From: Bacillus glycinifermentans
GTDB taxonomy: Bacteria; Bacillota; Bacilli; Bacillales; Bacillaceae
Direction: 5' to 3'
Assembly (NCBI RefSeq): GCF_001042475.2
Contig: NZ_LECW02000001.1
Span: forward strand, 372,001-436,000
DNA: 64,000 bases
In this document: one piece after another, positions 26,320 to 34,625 of the stretch
Numbering within the stretch: the stretch's first letter is position 1
Layout of the letters: each line of letters opens with the position of its first letter
Position numbers and translations under genes: made by a program
Notes under the pieces: generated by a model
The model's database searches: none
Told to the model about the DNA's origin: nothing
Seen by the model: only the letters and a program-made list of their open reading frames with translations

Positions 26320-27258
26320 ATGACACCTGTTTTACATATAGAAGGCGTCGATAAAATCATTGACGGCAAGACGATCCTGAAAAACATCAATCTCGAGGCG
26401 AACAAGGGGGAAATCATCGGCCTGCTTGGTCCGAACGGTTCCGGAAAAACGACCCTTATCAAATTGATGACGGGCTTGATCAAACAGAGCAGCGGATCGA
26501 TCATCATTAACGGTTTTCCGATTGACCGCCAATTCGAAAAAGCGATTCAGGCCGTGGGTGCGATCGTGGAAAACCCGGAATTTTATTCGTACCTCACAGG
26601 CTATGAAAACCTTATCCATTATGCAAATATGCACAAAGATATCACGCAGGAGCGGCTCGATGAGGTGGTCGAACGCGTCGGCCTTGAAGATGCGATCGAT
26701 GATAAAGTCAAAACATACTCGCTCGGCATGAGGCAGCGCCTCGGCATTGCCCAGGCGATCCTGCACCGTCCGAAGCTGCTGATATTGGACGAACCGACAA
26801 ACGGTCTCGACCCTGCGGGAATGAAGGATTTCCGCGACCACCTTCGCGAGCTGGCCAAAGAGGAAGGAACTGTCATCTTGTTTGCAACCCACTTGTTGAA
26901 GGAAGTCGAAGATTTGTGCGATCGGGTCGTCATCCTTCAAAATGGAAGAGTCAAATCGACAGTCACCTTACATGGGGCGGAAGAAAAGCTTGAAAAAGCG
27001 CTTTTGGAAGTGCAGCCTGAGGAGAAAGCACTTCAATGGCTGAAAGGGAACGGCTATGAAGCCTGGACGGAAAAAGGGCTCGTAGCCGTTAAAGTCGAGA
27101 AAAGAAAAATTCCGTCTTTAAATAAACAGCTTGTCATGAACGATATCGATGTATATTCGATTGCTCCGTTTAAGCAGTCGCTGGAGGATGAATACATGAC
27201 GTTAACGGCTGCCATGGAAGAGGAGGGGGATTTTGATGTTCAGACTCATCAAAAATGA
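26320..27258 (+). CDS. ydbJ: ABC transporter ATP-binding protein YdbJ
   Basis: A 312-residue ABC ATPase of the bacitracin/multidrug-type (CcmA) group. Walker A is GPNGSGKTT (about 38-46), the signature is YSLGMRQRLGIA (about 134-145), Walker B is LLILDEPTNGLDP (about 151-163), and the H-loop is FATHLLKE. About 70 C-terminal residues extend past the nucleotide domain. I chose the ATG at 26320 after GGAGGG. It overlaps the permease gene ydbK by 23 bp, so the two form one transporter. The substrate is unknown. Confidence 0.92.
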   Translation: MTPVLHIEGVDKIIDGKTILKNINLEANKGEIIGLLGPNGSGKTTLIKLMTGLIKQSSGSIIINGFPIDRQFEKAIQAVGAIVENPEFYSYLTGYENLIHYANMHKDITQERLDEVVERVGLEDAIDDKVKTYSLGMRQRLGIAQAILHRPKLLILDEPTNGLDPAGMKDFRDHLRELAKEEGTVILFATHLLKEVEDLCDRVVILQNGRVKSTVTLHGAEEKLEKALLEVQPEEKALQWLKGNGYEAWTEKGLVAVKVEKRKIPSLNKQLVMNDIDVYSIAPFKQSLEDEYMTLTAAMEEEGDFDVQTHQK

Positions 27259-28003
27259 GCATGTCAAGCTGCTGAAGCGAAGGGTAACGTTTGTGTCGCT
27301 GGTGCTGATCGCTGCGTTTCAATTTCTGTTTGCGCTGGTAACGAAAAGGATATTGGCGGGCGCCGGCGCTGAAGACCATTTCATCGGCTATTTTTCCTTT
27401 GCGCCGAACCTCAACATACTCCTGCAGGGGCTTTCGGTTGCGGTGGCAGCTTCGATTATTTCATTTGAATACGACAAAAAGACGATCAAATTTCTGCTGA
27501 TCCGACCGGTCAGCAGGGAAAAAATCCTGATTTCCAAGTTTTTGACAAGCGTCCTTGCAAGCATTTGGCTCTTTGTCGTCTATTACGGCTTTTCACTGCT
27601 TTACGGACTCGTCTTTTTCGGCATTAAGCTTGATCCGGCGGCAAAGCCGTTATTTCTGAATACGTTGCAAATCATCGGTTCACAGTGGCTTGAGGTTTTT
27701 ATGATGGTTTCCTTTGCGTTTTTATGCTCTGCCTTGTTCAGAAGCAGCGCGCTCAGCATCATGGTTTCGATCGTCGTGCTGTACGGGGCCAAAGCGCTTG
27801 TCACGATCATGGCGTATTTGCAAAATCCGTGGGGGAAATTTTTGCTGTTTGCCAACACCGATTTCACGCAATACGGCGAACACGCAAAATCTGTTTTTGC
27901 AGGAATGACACCGCTGTTTTCGGTCATTATCATCATCATTCATTTTGTGTTTTTTATCGGTGTGGCCTGGTGGAGCTTCTGTAAGCGGGATGTGAAAATA
28001 TAA
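27236..28003 (+). CDS. ydbK: ABC transporter permease YdbK
   Basis: A 255-residue ABC-2 type membrane protein with six hydrophobic segments. It starts with a short amphipathic N-terminus (MFRLIKNEHVKLLKRR) typical of the NatB/BcrB group. The ATG at 27236 lies after GAGGAGGGGG within the end of ydbJ. It is the membrane half of the YdbJK transporter; whether that complex imports or exports is not determinable, though the ABC-2 type suggests export. Confidence 0.9.
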   Translation: MFRLIKNEHVKLLKRRVTFVSLVLIAAFQFLFALVTKRILAGAGAEDHFIGYFSFAPNLNILLQGLSVAVAASIISFEYDKKTIKFLLIRPVSREKILISKFLTSVLASIWLFVVYYGFSLLYGLVFFGIKLDPAAKPLFLNTLQIIGSQWLEVFMMVSFAFLCSALFRSSALSIMVSIVVLYGAKALVTIMAYLQNPWGKFLLFANTDFTQYGEHAKSVFAGMTPLFSVIIIIIHFVFFIGVAWWSFCKRDVKI

Positions 28004-28114
28004 GAACTTTGTCAAATATGTGACGGCAGACATGACATTTTTGTGAAAAATGTCGCGTGTACAGATTAATTTTCCTATTTTTCTTATAATAAGGAAATAG
28101 GAGTTGAACAGACG

Positions 28115-28453
28115 ATGCGAAAATTCATTACAGCATTACCGATAATTCTGCTGCTGTCATTTTCATTTGTCACGTTTGCTTTTCATTTTGACCACCTTGT
28201 CTATTTTAGGCTTGCACTCGGATTGTTTTCGCTTGCAGGTTTGTTGATGTTGTATAAATTAAAAAACGGCGTCCGCTTTTTTATCGGCTATCTGTATGCA
28301 AGCTGGATCGCGCTTGCCGGCATCGCCGCTTATGAAGAACCGCTATTCTCCGACTTTTTCTTCGGCGGTCTTGTCATCACGATGGGGTACTTGACATACA
28401 TGCTGATATATCTCGGAATGAAGACGGACGGACGCGGCGGTCAAACCGCATAA
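28115..28453 (+). CDS. ydbL: Small membrane protein YdbL
   Basis: A 112-residue protein with four hydrophobic segments (about 5-22, 28-48, 56-74 and 85-105) and short polar loops. Position and length match B. subtilis ydbL, of unknown function. The start follows AATAGGAG. It is separated from ydbK by about 110 bp and from ydbM by a terminator. Confidence 0.8.
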   Translation: MRKFITALPIILLLSFSFVTFAFHFDHLVYFRLALGLFSLAGLLMLYKLKNGVRFFIGYLYASWIALAGIAAYEEPLFSDFFFGGLVITMGYLTYMLIYLGMKTDGRGGQTA

Positions 28454-28458
28454 ACCGA

Positions 28459-28493
28459 AAAGTGCGCCTCGCCCTTGAGAGCGCGCTTTTTTT
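28459..28493 (+). terminator. Terminator after ydbL
   Basis: AAAAGTGCGC / GCGCGCTTTT stem with a T run. Confidence 0.65.
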
Positions 28494-28580
28494 GATGTCT
28501 GGCGGTTATCGGTTGCAGATCGGCTTTTCTCAAACTATAATCATATTAAATTGATCGGAATTATGTCAGGAGGTTGCCGT

Positions 28581-29732
28581 GTGTGCTCACTATTTGTAAA
28601 AAACGAAAAACAGCAGGAATGGCTCAGTAAGATCGGGAAACTGGCTGATGAATTTGCGAAAACGGCCGCTTATTATGATGAACATGCTCTTTTTCCGGAA
28701 GACAATATTCGGCGATTGCGAGAATCCGGCTATACAGCGCTGACCGTTGCGAAAAACCTTGGCGGTGAAGGCATTTCGCTGTATGACATGCTTTTGTTTC
28801 AGGAAAGGCTGGCAAAGGGAGACGGGCCGACCGCTCTCAGCATCGGCTGGCATTTGAGCGTCATGGGGGAATTGGCTGAAGGAAACAGCTGGGATCCAGA
28901 AGTGTTTAAGAAAGTGTCACAAGAAGCGCTTAAGGGAGCGCTGATCAACAGGGCGGCCAGCGAAGCGCAGACCGGCAGTCCGACGAGAGGCGGACGCCCG
29001 GGTACAAATGCCGCAAGACATGAGGGCGGCTGGATCGTAAACGGACGAAAAACCTTTACGACGATGTCCCCTGTCCTTGATTATTTTCTTGTCACCGCTT
29101 GGATCGAAGAAAAGCAGACGATCGGCGTCTTTTTGATTCATAAGGACGCAGACGGCGTGTCAATTGAGGAAACGTGGGATATGATCGCGATGAGAGGAAC
29201 GGGAAGCCACGATCTTGTGCTGCAAGATGTCCGCCTTGACGATTCAATGCTTGTGGAGCTTCAAACAGGGAAACGGACGGATAAAATCAACGGCTGGCTT
29301 TTGCATATACCGGCCGTCTATCTCGGAATCGCCCAAGCGGCGCGGGATTATGCCGTTGATTTTGCAAATGCCTACTCGCCAAACAGTTTGAAAGGGCCGA
29401 TCAAAGACGTGCCGGCTGTTCAGCGGCATATCGGGGAAATCGATTTGGAGCTGATGAAAGCCCGTCATTTCTTGTACCACGTCGCCGGTCTTTATGATGA
29501 TCCAAAACGCCGCGGCCTTTTGGGCGGAGAGCTCGGCGCCGTCAAACACGCGGTCACAAATACAGCGATCGCTGTTGTCGACAAAGCGATGCGGGTCGTC
29601 GGAGCGAAAAGTCTCGCAGGAACCAATCCGCTTCAGCGATATTACCGAGACGTCAGAGCCGGGCTTCACAACCCGCCGATGGATGACGCAATAATCGCCA
29701 AGCTTGCAGGAATTGCGTTTGGCGAAAACTAG
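28581..29732 (+). CDS. ydbM: Acyl-CoA dehydrogenase family protein YdbM
   Basis: A 383-residue flavoprotein of the acyl-CoA dehydrogenase fold, related to the DszC/SfnB branch. N-terminal helices (about 1-110) include the pattern LFPEDNIRRLRESGY. The middle beta domain has MSPVLDYFLVTAWIEE and MIAMRGTGSHDLVLQDV. The C-terminal helical domain (about 230-380) ends GLHNPPMDDAIIAKL. I chose the GTG at 28581, 7 bp after AGGAGG; the longer frame runs through that site. The substrate is unknown; it could be an acyl-CoA or an FMNH2-dependent monooxygenase substrate. Confidence 0.87.
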   Translation: MCSLFVKNEKQQEWLSKIGKLADEFAKTAAYYDEHALFPEDNIRRLRESGYTALTVAKNLGGEGISLYDMLLFQERLAKGDGPTALSIGWHLSVMGELAEGNSWDPEVFKKVSQEALKGALINRAASEAQTGSPTRGGRPGTNAARHEGGWIVNGRKTFTTMSPVLDYFLVTAWIEEKQTIGVFLIHKDADGVSIEETWDMIAMRGTGSHDLVLQDVRLDDSMLVELQTGKRTDKINGWLLHIPAVYLGIAQAARDYAVDFANAYSPNSLKGPIKDVPAVQRHIGEIDLELMKARHFLYHVAGLYDDPKRRGLLGGELGAVKHAVTNTAIAVVDKAMRVVGAKSLAGTNPLQRYYRDVRAGLHNPPMDDAIIAKLAGIAFGEN

Positions 29733-29762
29733 AAAAGCCGGACTAACGTCCGGCTTATTGTT
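29731..29762. terminator. Bidirectional terminator between ydbM and fbpB
   Basis: AAAAGCCGGAC / GTCCGGCTTATT around a TAAC loop. Confidence 0.75.
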
Positions 29763-29916
29763 ATGACCGCTTTTCTTTAGCAACGGCAAGCGGCCTGTTC
29801 TCATGCTTGCGGTCGATGCGGTCGTAAATCATATCCATTTCCTTCTCGCTTCGGGCGATTTCTTTTTTATATTCTTCGACAAGCTGATGATAGGTTTTAG
29901 TCTTCCGTTTTGACAT
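29761..29916 (-). CDS. fbpB: Fur-regulated basic protein FbpB
   Basis: A 51-residue small basic protein starting MSKRKTKTYHQLVEEYKKEI, matching the FbpB family of proposed RNA chaperones that help the FsrA small RNA repress iron-using enzymes in B. subtilis. The ATG at 29914-29916 follows AAAGGCGG and lies inside the end of fbpA (20-bp overlap). The family pattern K.K(T/S)..(Q/E)LV(E)E is present, followed by a charged helix and basic tail. A Fur box lies upstream of the pair, so iron starvation should induce it. Confidence 0.8.
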   Translation of the reverse strand: MSKRKTKTYHQLVEEYKKEIARSEKEMDMIYDRIDRKHENRPLAVAKEKRS

Positions 29917-30070
29917 GGTGTTCCGCCTTTCTTAGCTTAATGGATTCGTATTCGCTTTCAAGCTCGTTCAAAGACAATTCGTAAAGATGGCGTTCTGCTT
30001 TTTTGTATATGCCAAGCTGAATGAACCGCTGTATCAGCTGCATTTTTCGTTCTTCCATTTGTGGGGGCAC
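29897..30070 (-). CDS. fbpA: Fur-regulated basic protein FbpA
   Basis: A 57-residue protein with the conserved core LIQRFIQLGIYKKAERHLYE followed by LSLNELESEYESIK, as in B. subtilis FbpA. The start is GTG (30068-30070) after AGAGGTG. The ATG that overlaps it in another frame stops after twelve codons. It is translated ahead of fbpB from a Fur-controlled transcript. It belongs to the iron-sparing response; its partner and mechanism are less clear than for FbpB. Confidence 0.78.
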   Translation of the reverse strand: MPPQMEERKMQLIQRFIQLGIYKKAERHLYELSLNELESEYESIKLRKAEHHVKTED

Positions 30071-30101
30071 ATATCTTCACCTCTCACAGATTCTATATGA
30101 T

Positions 30102-30120
30102 ATTGATAATCATTATCAAT
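30102..30120. promoter_or_regulatory. Fur box upstream of fbpAB
   Basis: A perfect 9-1-9 palindrome centred on 30111 contains TGATAATCATTATCA, the Bacillus 7-1-7 Fur consensus. It lies about 35 bp upstream of fbpA. Confidence 0.92.
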
Positions 30121-30291
30121 TATTAATATTATACAAAACCAGCTTGCGCCGTGTAAAGCGGCATCCCCTAAAGAATATTGAACAAAAAACCATAATATGA
30201 ATTATTATCCAATTAAACGCGCAAAAAAAGAAGCCGACAAGGGCTTCACACAACTAGAAAAAATAATTGCAAAATAGGAACAAAACACATT

Positions 30292-30468
30292 CTACCCGAA
30301 TTTAATGATCGAATCAAGCACTTTTTTGACACCTAAGGTTTCCCGGGAAATACTATTTGTCGAAACAAATGCAGGTTCGGATCCGTCTTTTATATGATAG
30401 TAATAAGGCATGGACTCAGAATCTGTCCATGCCAAAAGACATAAAAAGCAGCCTTGAAACGAATTAAC
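30292..30468 (-). pseudogene. Unrecognised open fragment downstream of ydbP
   Basis: The minus strand stays open for 58 codons in one frame and ends at TAG (30292-30294). The translation looks protein-like (SMPYYYHIKDGSEPAFVST, then SRETLGVKKVLDSI) and its last 39 codons could start at an ATG inside a hairpin, but there is no ribosome site. It may be the remnant of a gene lost between ydbP and fbpA, where B. subtilis has ydbO; I cannot match it to that family. The rest of 30121-30300 shows nothing. Confidence 0.25.
30407..30433 (-). terminator. Hairpin after ydbP, possible terminator
   Basis: GGCATGGAC / GTCCATGCC, 9-bp stem, followed on the minus strand by TTATTACT, a weak T tract. Confidence 0.45.
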
Positions 30469-30784
30469 TTATATGTTCTGATAGAAATTCAGTCACTTCT
30501 TCAGGTGTTTTGGCATTGGCACTGTGAAGATGTCCGGTTTTTTCTCCGTTTTTGAAAATCAAAAGGCTTGGAATGCCCATAACCTGATATTGATCTGCAA
30601 GCTCCGGAAGGTCGTCTCTGTTCAGTTCATACCATTCGTTGTCCTTGTAGGCGTCGAGAATGTCCCCGATAAACATGTTCATGCGGGTGCAGTCAGGGCA
30701 CCAGTCTGCGTAAAATTTGACGATGATTTCTTTATCGGATTGGATGAGTTCATTAAATTGTGCTTCAGTAGTGATTTTTTTCAA
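30464..30784 (-). CDS. ydbP: Thioredoxin-like protein YdbP
   Basis: A 106-residue thioredoxin-fold protein with the active site in WCPDC (about residues 28-32) and the cis-proline in GIPSLLIF. The proline-aspartate between the cysteines differs from the WCGPC of classical thioredoxin, so it is a thioredoxin-like reductant of unknown partner. The start follows GAGAGATGG. It corresponds to B. subtilis ydbP and is divergent from ddl. Confidence 0.9.
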   Translation of the reverse strand: MKKITTEAQFNELIQSDKEIIVKFYADWCPDCTRMNMFIGDILDAYKDNEWYELNRDDLPELADQYQVMGIPSLLIFKNGEKTGHLHSANAKTPEEVTEFLSEHIS

Positions 30785-30934
30785 TTGCCATCTCTCCTTT
30801 TCAATGCCATTTTAATATAAAATGAGATGGAATTACATATAAATGCTTTTTTTCAGGCTGCTCTAAAATCATTAGATCATTTTCCCGGGAAAGTGATAAG
30901 ATAGTAAAGATGAATTCAGTGGGGGGAGTACGAA

Positions 30935-32020
30935 TTGAAGACAAGATTAGGATTGGTATACGGCGGAAAATCTGCGGAGCATAACGTGTCCCTGCAAACT
31001 GCATTAGCCGTTACGAAAGCGCTAGATACAGAAAAGTTTGATATACATCCGATTTACATTACAGAAAAAGGCGAGTGGGTGAGAGGCCCTCAGCTGACAG
31101 AAACCGTTTCAAACGTGAAAATGCTTCAATTTGAACAGACGGGGCGGACTTTTTCTCCGGCAGCGCTGAACCGCGACATGTTCCCTGGACAGCCAGGCAC
31201 AGATGAAGAAGCGATTGACGTCGTATTTCCGCTTCTGCACGGGCCGAACGGAGAAGACGGCACGATTCAGGGCATGCTGGAATTGTTAAACGTTCCTTAT
31301 GTCGGAAACGGGGTTTTAGCTTCTTCTGCGGGAATGGATAAAGTCGTCATGAAGCACCTGTTTGCCCAAGCGGGTCTGGATCAGGCGAAATATGTGTCTT
31401 TTGTGAAAAAAACATGGAATGAAGCGAAAGAAGAAAGCTATGAAAAAGTGGAGGCGGAGCTTGGGTATCCGTGCTTTGTCAAGCCGGCAAACCTCGGTTC
31501 AAGCGTCGGAATCAGCAAGTGCCGGAACCGCGAAGAGCTCGATCATGCTTTTGAACTGGCTTTCCAATATGACCGCAAGATCGTTGTCGAAGAAGGCGTC
31601 ATCGGCCGTGAAATCGAAATCGGCGTTCTTGGCAATGATGAACCGGCATGTTCGGTGGCGGGCGAAATCGCTCCGAAAAAGGACTTTTATGACTACAAAG
31701 CAAAATATGAAGACGGAGATACCGATTTGATTATTCCGGCTTCTTTATCAGAAGACGAATACGACACGATGAGCAACATGGCGGTCAGGGCTTTTCAGGC
31801 GATTGACGGTTCAGGTCTTGTCAGGGCGGACTTTTTCTTAACGAATGAAGGAAAGATTCTGATCAATGAGGTCAACACAATGCCCGGATTTACGCCGTTT
31901 AGCATGTTTCCTCTTCTGTGGAAGGAGTCAGGAGTCGAATATCCCGACCTGATCGAAAAGCTCGTCGATTTAGCGATCGAGCGGCATAAAGAAAAACAGC
32001 AGATTAAATATACATTTTAA
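30935..32020 (+). CDS. ddl: D-alanine--D-alanine ligase
   Basis: A 361-residue ATP-grasp enzyme that makes the D-Ala-D-Ala dipeptide for peptidoglycan. The N-terminal [15 protein letters not shown] (about 10-24), [14 protein letters not shown] and the ATP-grasp block [13 protein letters not shown] (about 181-193) are present, as is the C-terminal metal site [11 protein letters not shown] (about 317-327). The start is TTG after GGGGGGAG. It is followed by murF, the next enzyme using its product, although a hairpin separates the two. Confidence 0.95.
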   Translation: MKTRLGLVYGGKSAEHNVSLQTALAVTKALDTEKFDIHPIYITEKGEWVRGPQLTETVSNVKMLQFEQTGRTFSPAALNRDMFPGQPGTDEEAIDVVFPLLHGPNGEDGTIQGMLELLNVPYVGNGVLASSAGMDKVVMKHLFAQAGLDQAKYVSFVKKTWNEAKEESYEKVEAELGYPCFVKPANLGSSVGISKCRNREELDHAFELAFQYDRKIVVEEGVIGREIEIGVLGNDEPACSVAGEIAPKKDFYDYKAKYEDGDTDLIIPASLSEDEYDTMSNMAVRAFQAIDGSGLVRADFFLTNEGKILINEVNTMPGFTPFSMFPLLWKESGVEYPDLIEKLVDLAIERHKEKQQIKYTF

Positions 32021-32065
32021 CAAAGCAGGCTGAAAAGCCGCGGGATTATCCCGGCCAGGGGCACA

Positions 32066-32100
32066 AGACACTATCTTTTTTGCGGATAGTGTCTCTTTTC
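32066..32100 (+). terminator. Hairpin between ddl and murF
   Basis: AGACACTATC / GATAGTGTCT followed by CTTTTCC, a moderate terminator or processing site. It suggests partly separate expression of murF. Confidence 0.6.
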
Positions 32101-32126
32101 CTTGCTGGAGAAAGAGAGGGGAAAAT

Positions 32127-33503
32127 ATGATAAAGAGAACGGTAAAAGAAATCGCCGAGATGGCGGGAGGCACTCTTCTGGAAGAAGCGTTCGGCGAACG
32201 GCTGATCAAAGGCGTGTCAACAGATTCCAGAGCACTAAAAAAAGATCAATTATTCATTCCGCTTGCAGGGGAGCGGTTCAACGGGCACGCTTTTGCAGAA
32301 CAGGCTTTTCAGGCCGGCGTGTCTGCCGTTCTGTGGAATCGGAATGAGCCGAATCCGCCGGAAGGACGAGCGGTCATCATTGTTGATGACACGCTGGAAG
32401 CCCTGCAAAGACTGGCTAAGGCTTACCTCGATCAGCTTGATGTTCAAGTGATCGGGGTGACCGGATCAAACGGGAAAACGACGACGAAGGACATGATCCA
32501 CGCCGTTTTAAATACCGAATACAAGGTGCACAAGACAGAAGGAAACTATAACAACCATATCGGCATGCCGCTTACGATTCTTGCGATGCCGGAAGATACC
32601 GACATCGCCGTGCTTGAAATGGGAATGAGCGCAAAAGGGGAAATCGATTTTCTCACCCGCCTGGCCCGTCCGGATATTGCCGTTATTACAAATATCGGCG
32701 AATCGCATCTGCTTGAACTCGGCTCAAGAGAAGGGATCGCTGAAGCGAAGCTCGAAATCGTCAACGGCCTTTCAAAAGACGGCACGCTCATTTATATCGG
32801 GGATGAACCGCTTCTGTCTGAAAAAATCGTTCATCCGCCATACCATACAAAAACGTTCGGAGAAGGTCCTGGCGCCGATTATCAGCTTGAGGACGCAAAG
32901 CAGACGGAAGAAGGCGCATCTTTCCGCGTCAAAGGGATCAGCACCGGATTTTTTATCCCTGTGCTCGGAAAGCATAATGTCAAGAATGCCTTGGCCGCCA
33001 TTGCAGCGGGCGATCTATTAAACGTGAGCCGCGCAAACATCGCCGAAGGCCTGAAAACGCTGAAAGTAACGGGAATGAGGCTTGAACTTGTGAAAACGCA
33101 GGACGGTCTTGCCGTGATCAACGATGCCTACAACGCGAGTCCGACGTCCATGAAGGCGGCGATCGAGCTTGTCGAACAGCTTGACGGATACGGCAAAAAA
33201 CTGCTCGTTCTCGGCGACATGCTTGAGCTTGGGGAAAATGAAAAAGCCTTTCACGAAGACATCGGGCAATCGATCGATCCGGATGTGATCGAGTATGTAT
33301 TTGCATACGGAGAACTCGGTGAATATATTGCAAAAGGGGCGCTTCAACATTTTCCGGAAAACAGAGTCTTTCACTTCAGCCGCGATGATAAAGACAGCCT
33401 GACACGGGAACTGAAAGAAAAAGCGAATGCCGGAGATGTCATCCTTGTGAAGGCATCAAGAGGAATGAAGCTTGAGGACGTTATCAAAGATTTGCAGGAC
33501 TAA
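32127..33503 (+). CDS. murF: UDP-N-acetylmuramoyl-tripeptide--D-alanyl-D-alanine ligase MurF
   Basis: A 458-residue Mur ligase that joins D-Ala-D-Ala to the UDP-MurNAc tripeptide in the cytoplasm. The N-terminal domain (about 1-95) has GVSTDSRALKKDQLF. The ATP domain starts with GVTGSNGKTTTKDM (about 111-124) and contains EMGMSAKGEI and NIGESHL. The C-terminal domain has INDAYNASPTSMKAA. Length equals the B. subtilis enzyme. The start follows AGAGGGG. Confidence 0.95.
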   Translation: MIKRTVKEIAEMAGGTLLEEAFGERLIKGVSTDSRALKKDQLFIPLAGERFNGHAFAEQAFQAGVSAVLWNRNEPNPPEGRAVIIVDDTLEALQRLAKAYLDQLDVQVIGVTGSNGKTTTKDMIHAVLNTEYKVHKTEGNYNNHIGMPLTILAMPEDTDIAVLEMGMSAKGEIDFLTRLARPDIAVITNIGESHLLELGSREGIAEAKLEIVNGLSKDGTLIYIGDEPLLSEKIVHPPYHTKTFGEGPGADYQLEDAKQTEEGASFRVKGISTGFFIPVLGKHNVKNALAAIAAGDLLNVSRANIAEGLKTLKVTGMRLELVKTQDGLAVINDAYNASPTSMKAAIELVEQLDGYGKKLLVLGDMLELGENEKAFHEDIGQSIDPDVIEYVFAYGELGEYIAKGALQHFPENRVFHFSRDDKDSLTRELKEKANAGDVILVKASRGMKLEDVIKDLQD

Positions 33504-33549
33504 AATCGGTTTTTTTACGGTATACCAAAAAGAAAACGGGTGAAAGGTC

Positions 33550-34263
33550 ATGATCGGGTGTTTATGCATTCATGGTTTTACGGGAGCTCCGTACGAAATT
33601 GAACCGCTTGCCGCCTATTTGAAGCAAACGTGCGATTGGAAGATTGAGATGATCACGCTTCCGGGGCACGGAGAAACGCCGGTTTTAAAGGGCGTCTATT
33701 TTCAGGAATGGATTGCCTGCGCGGAAGTCGAGCTCGTCCGCCTTCTAAAGGAATGCGATGTCGTGTATGTCATCGGCTTTTCGATGGGCGGCATGATCGC
33801 TGCTTATTTGGCGGGAAAATACCCGGTCAGCCGCCTTGTCCTTTTAAGTGCGGCTGCCCAATACATCAGTCCCGGACAGTTGATTCAGGATTTAAAAAGC
33901 GTGATAAAAGATTCATTTCATGGCAGGCTGGAGGATAATCTGCTTTACAAAAGATACAAGCGGAAGCTGACAAACACGCCGGTTTCCTCCGCTCTCCAAT
34001 TCCGCAAGCTCGTCAAAGCCACGAAACCCGGTTTGAAAAAACTTCATATTCCCGTCCTCATCGTTCAAGGAGAACGCGATTCCATCGTGCCGTTATCAAG
34101 CGCCTATTATTTATACGAAACGATTCCCTCCAAAGAAAAAGAGCTTTGCCTGCTGCCTGATTCCAGCCACCATATCTGTCTTGAAGAAAACCCCGAATTT
34201 CTTTTTCGGACGGTCGAGGCGTTTCTGAAAAGAGAATCCGGAGATTCTGTAAATAAATCATGA
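33550..34263 (+). CDS. Alpha/beta hydrolase, carboxylesterase or monoacylglycerol lipase-like
   Basis: A 237-residue alpha/beta hydrolase of the Est30 type. The oxyanion strand is CIHGFTGAPYE (about 5-15), the nucleophile is in GFSMGG, the acid in GERDSIVP and the histidine in DSSHHICLE near the C-terminus. It probably hydrolyses short carboxylic esters or monoglycerides in the cytosol. The start follows GTGAAAGG. It sits between murF and the cshA leader and is not part of the B. subtilis order I remember. Confidence 0.85.
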   Translation: MIGCLCIHGFTGAPYEIEPLAAYLKQTCDWKIEMITLPGHGETPVLKGVYFQEWIACAEVELVRLLKECDVVYVIGFSMGGMIAAYLAGKYPVSRLVLLSAAAQYISPGQLIQDLKSVIKDSFHGRLEDNLLYKRYKRKLTNTPVSSALQFRKLVKATKPGLKKLHIPVLIVQGERDSIVPLSSAYYLYETIPSKEKELCLLPDSSHHICLEENPEFLFRTVEAFLKRESGDSVNKS

Positions 34264-34343
34264 CATATTGGGGAAAAATAAACATGCAGGGCTTGGATGA
34301 TCAAGAAAAAAATAAACGCGCACTGTCGAAACCCTTCAAAGCC

Positions 34344-34354
34344 TGTGTTACAAT
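34344..34354 (+). promoter_or_regulatory. Extended -10 promoter of cshA leader
   Basis: TGTTACAAT (34346-34354) is an extended -10 element. The expected start of transcription, about 34361, coincides with the first base of the leader's closing stem. The -35 region is weak. Confidence 0.5.
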
Positions 34355-34360
34355 GTGTAA

Positions 34361-34575
34361 AAGGCGGACGGAAAGACGGTCCGCGGCGGGAAACGGTATA
34401 TTCGCCGGATGGCTACATATATTGCACCACCGGCTTGATGAAAACGGCTAAAGGGAGCGCATCCCTTATGTCCGCCTTATTGAAAAACACATATCGGAAT
34501 GGTAATATAACATGTAAAGTAATTCGGGCTTTGTATAAGTATGAACCTGCCCTTTATATAAAGGGCAGTTTTTAT
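34361..34575 (+). ncRNA. Structured 5' leader of cshA ending in a terminator; possible riboregulator
   Basis: AAGGCGGAC (34361-34369) can pair with GTCCGCCTT (34470-34478) to enclose at least two strong hairpins: GCCGG..CCGGC with inner TGG/CCA (about 34404-34434), and AAGGGA/TCCCTT (about 34450-34467). About 70 nt further on, the palindrome CTGCCCTTTA..TAAAGGGCAG (34547-34568) plus TTTTTATT is an intrinsic terminator lying before the cshA start. CTTTGTATAAG (34529-34539) can pair with 34552-34563 and would prevent terminator formation. I do not recognise a known riboswitch class. Confidence 0.6.
34547..34575 (+). terminator. Intrinsic terminator in the cshA leader
   Basis: A perfect inverted repeat CTGCCCTTTA / TAAAGGGCAG is followed by TTTTTATT, 50 bp upstream of the cshA start codon. 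Attenuation is implied because there is no other promoter visible between it and the gene. Confidence 0.75.
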
Positions 34576-34625
34576 TGATGAAACACGACATTACTGAAAC
34601 AGTAAGCAGAAGGAGTTTGAATACA

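Noticed and set aside
34297..34578. A 93-codon frame in the cshA leader
   Set aside because: It crosses the closing stem and the terminator, has no ribosome site and no recognisable protein. The region is better explained as structured RNA.
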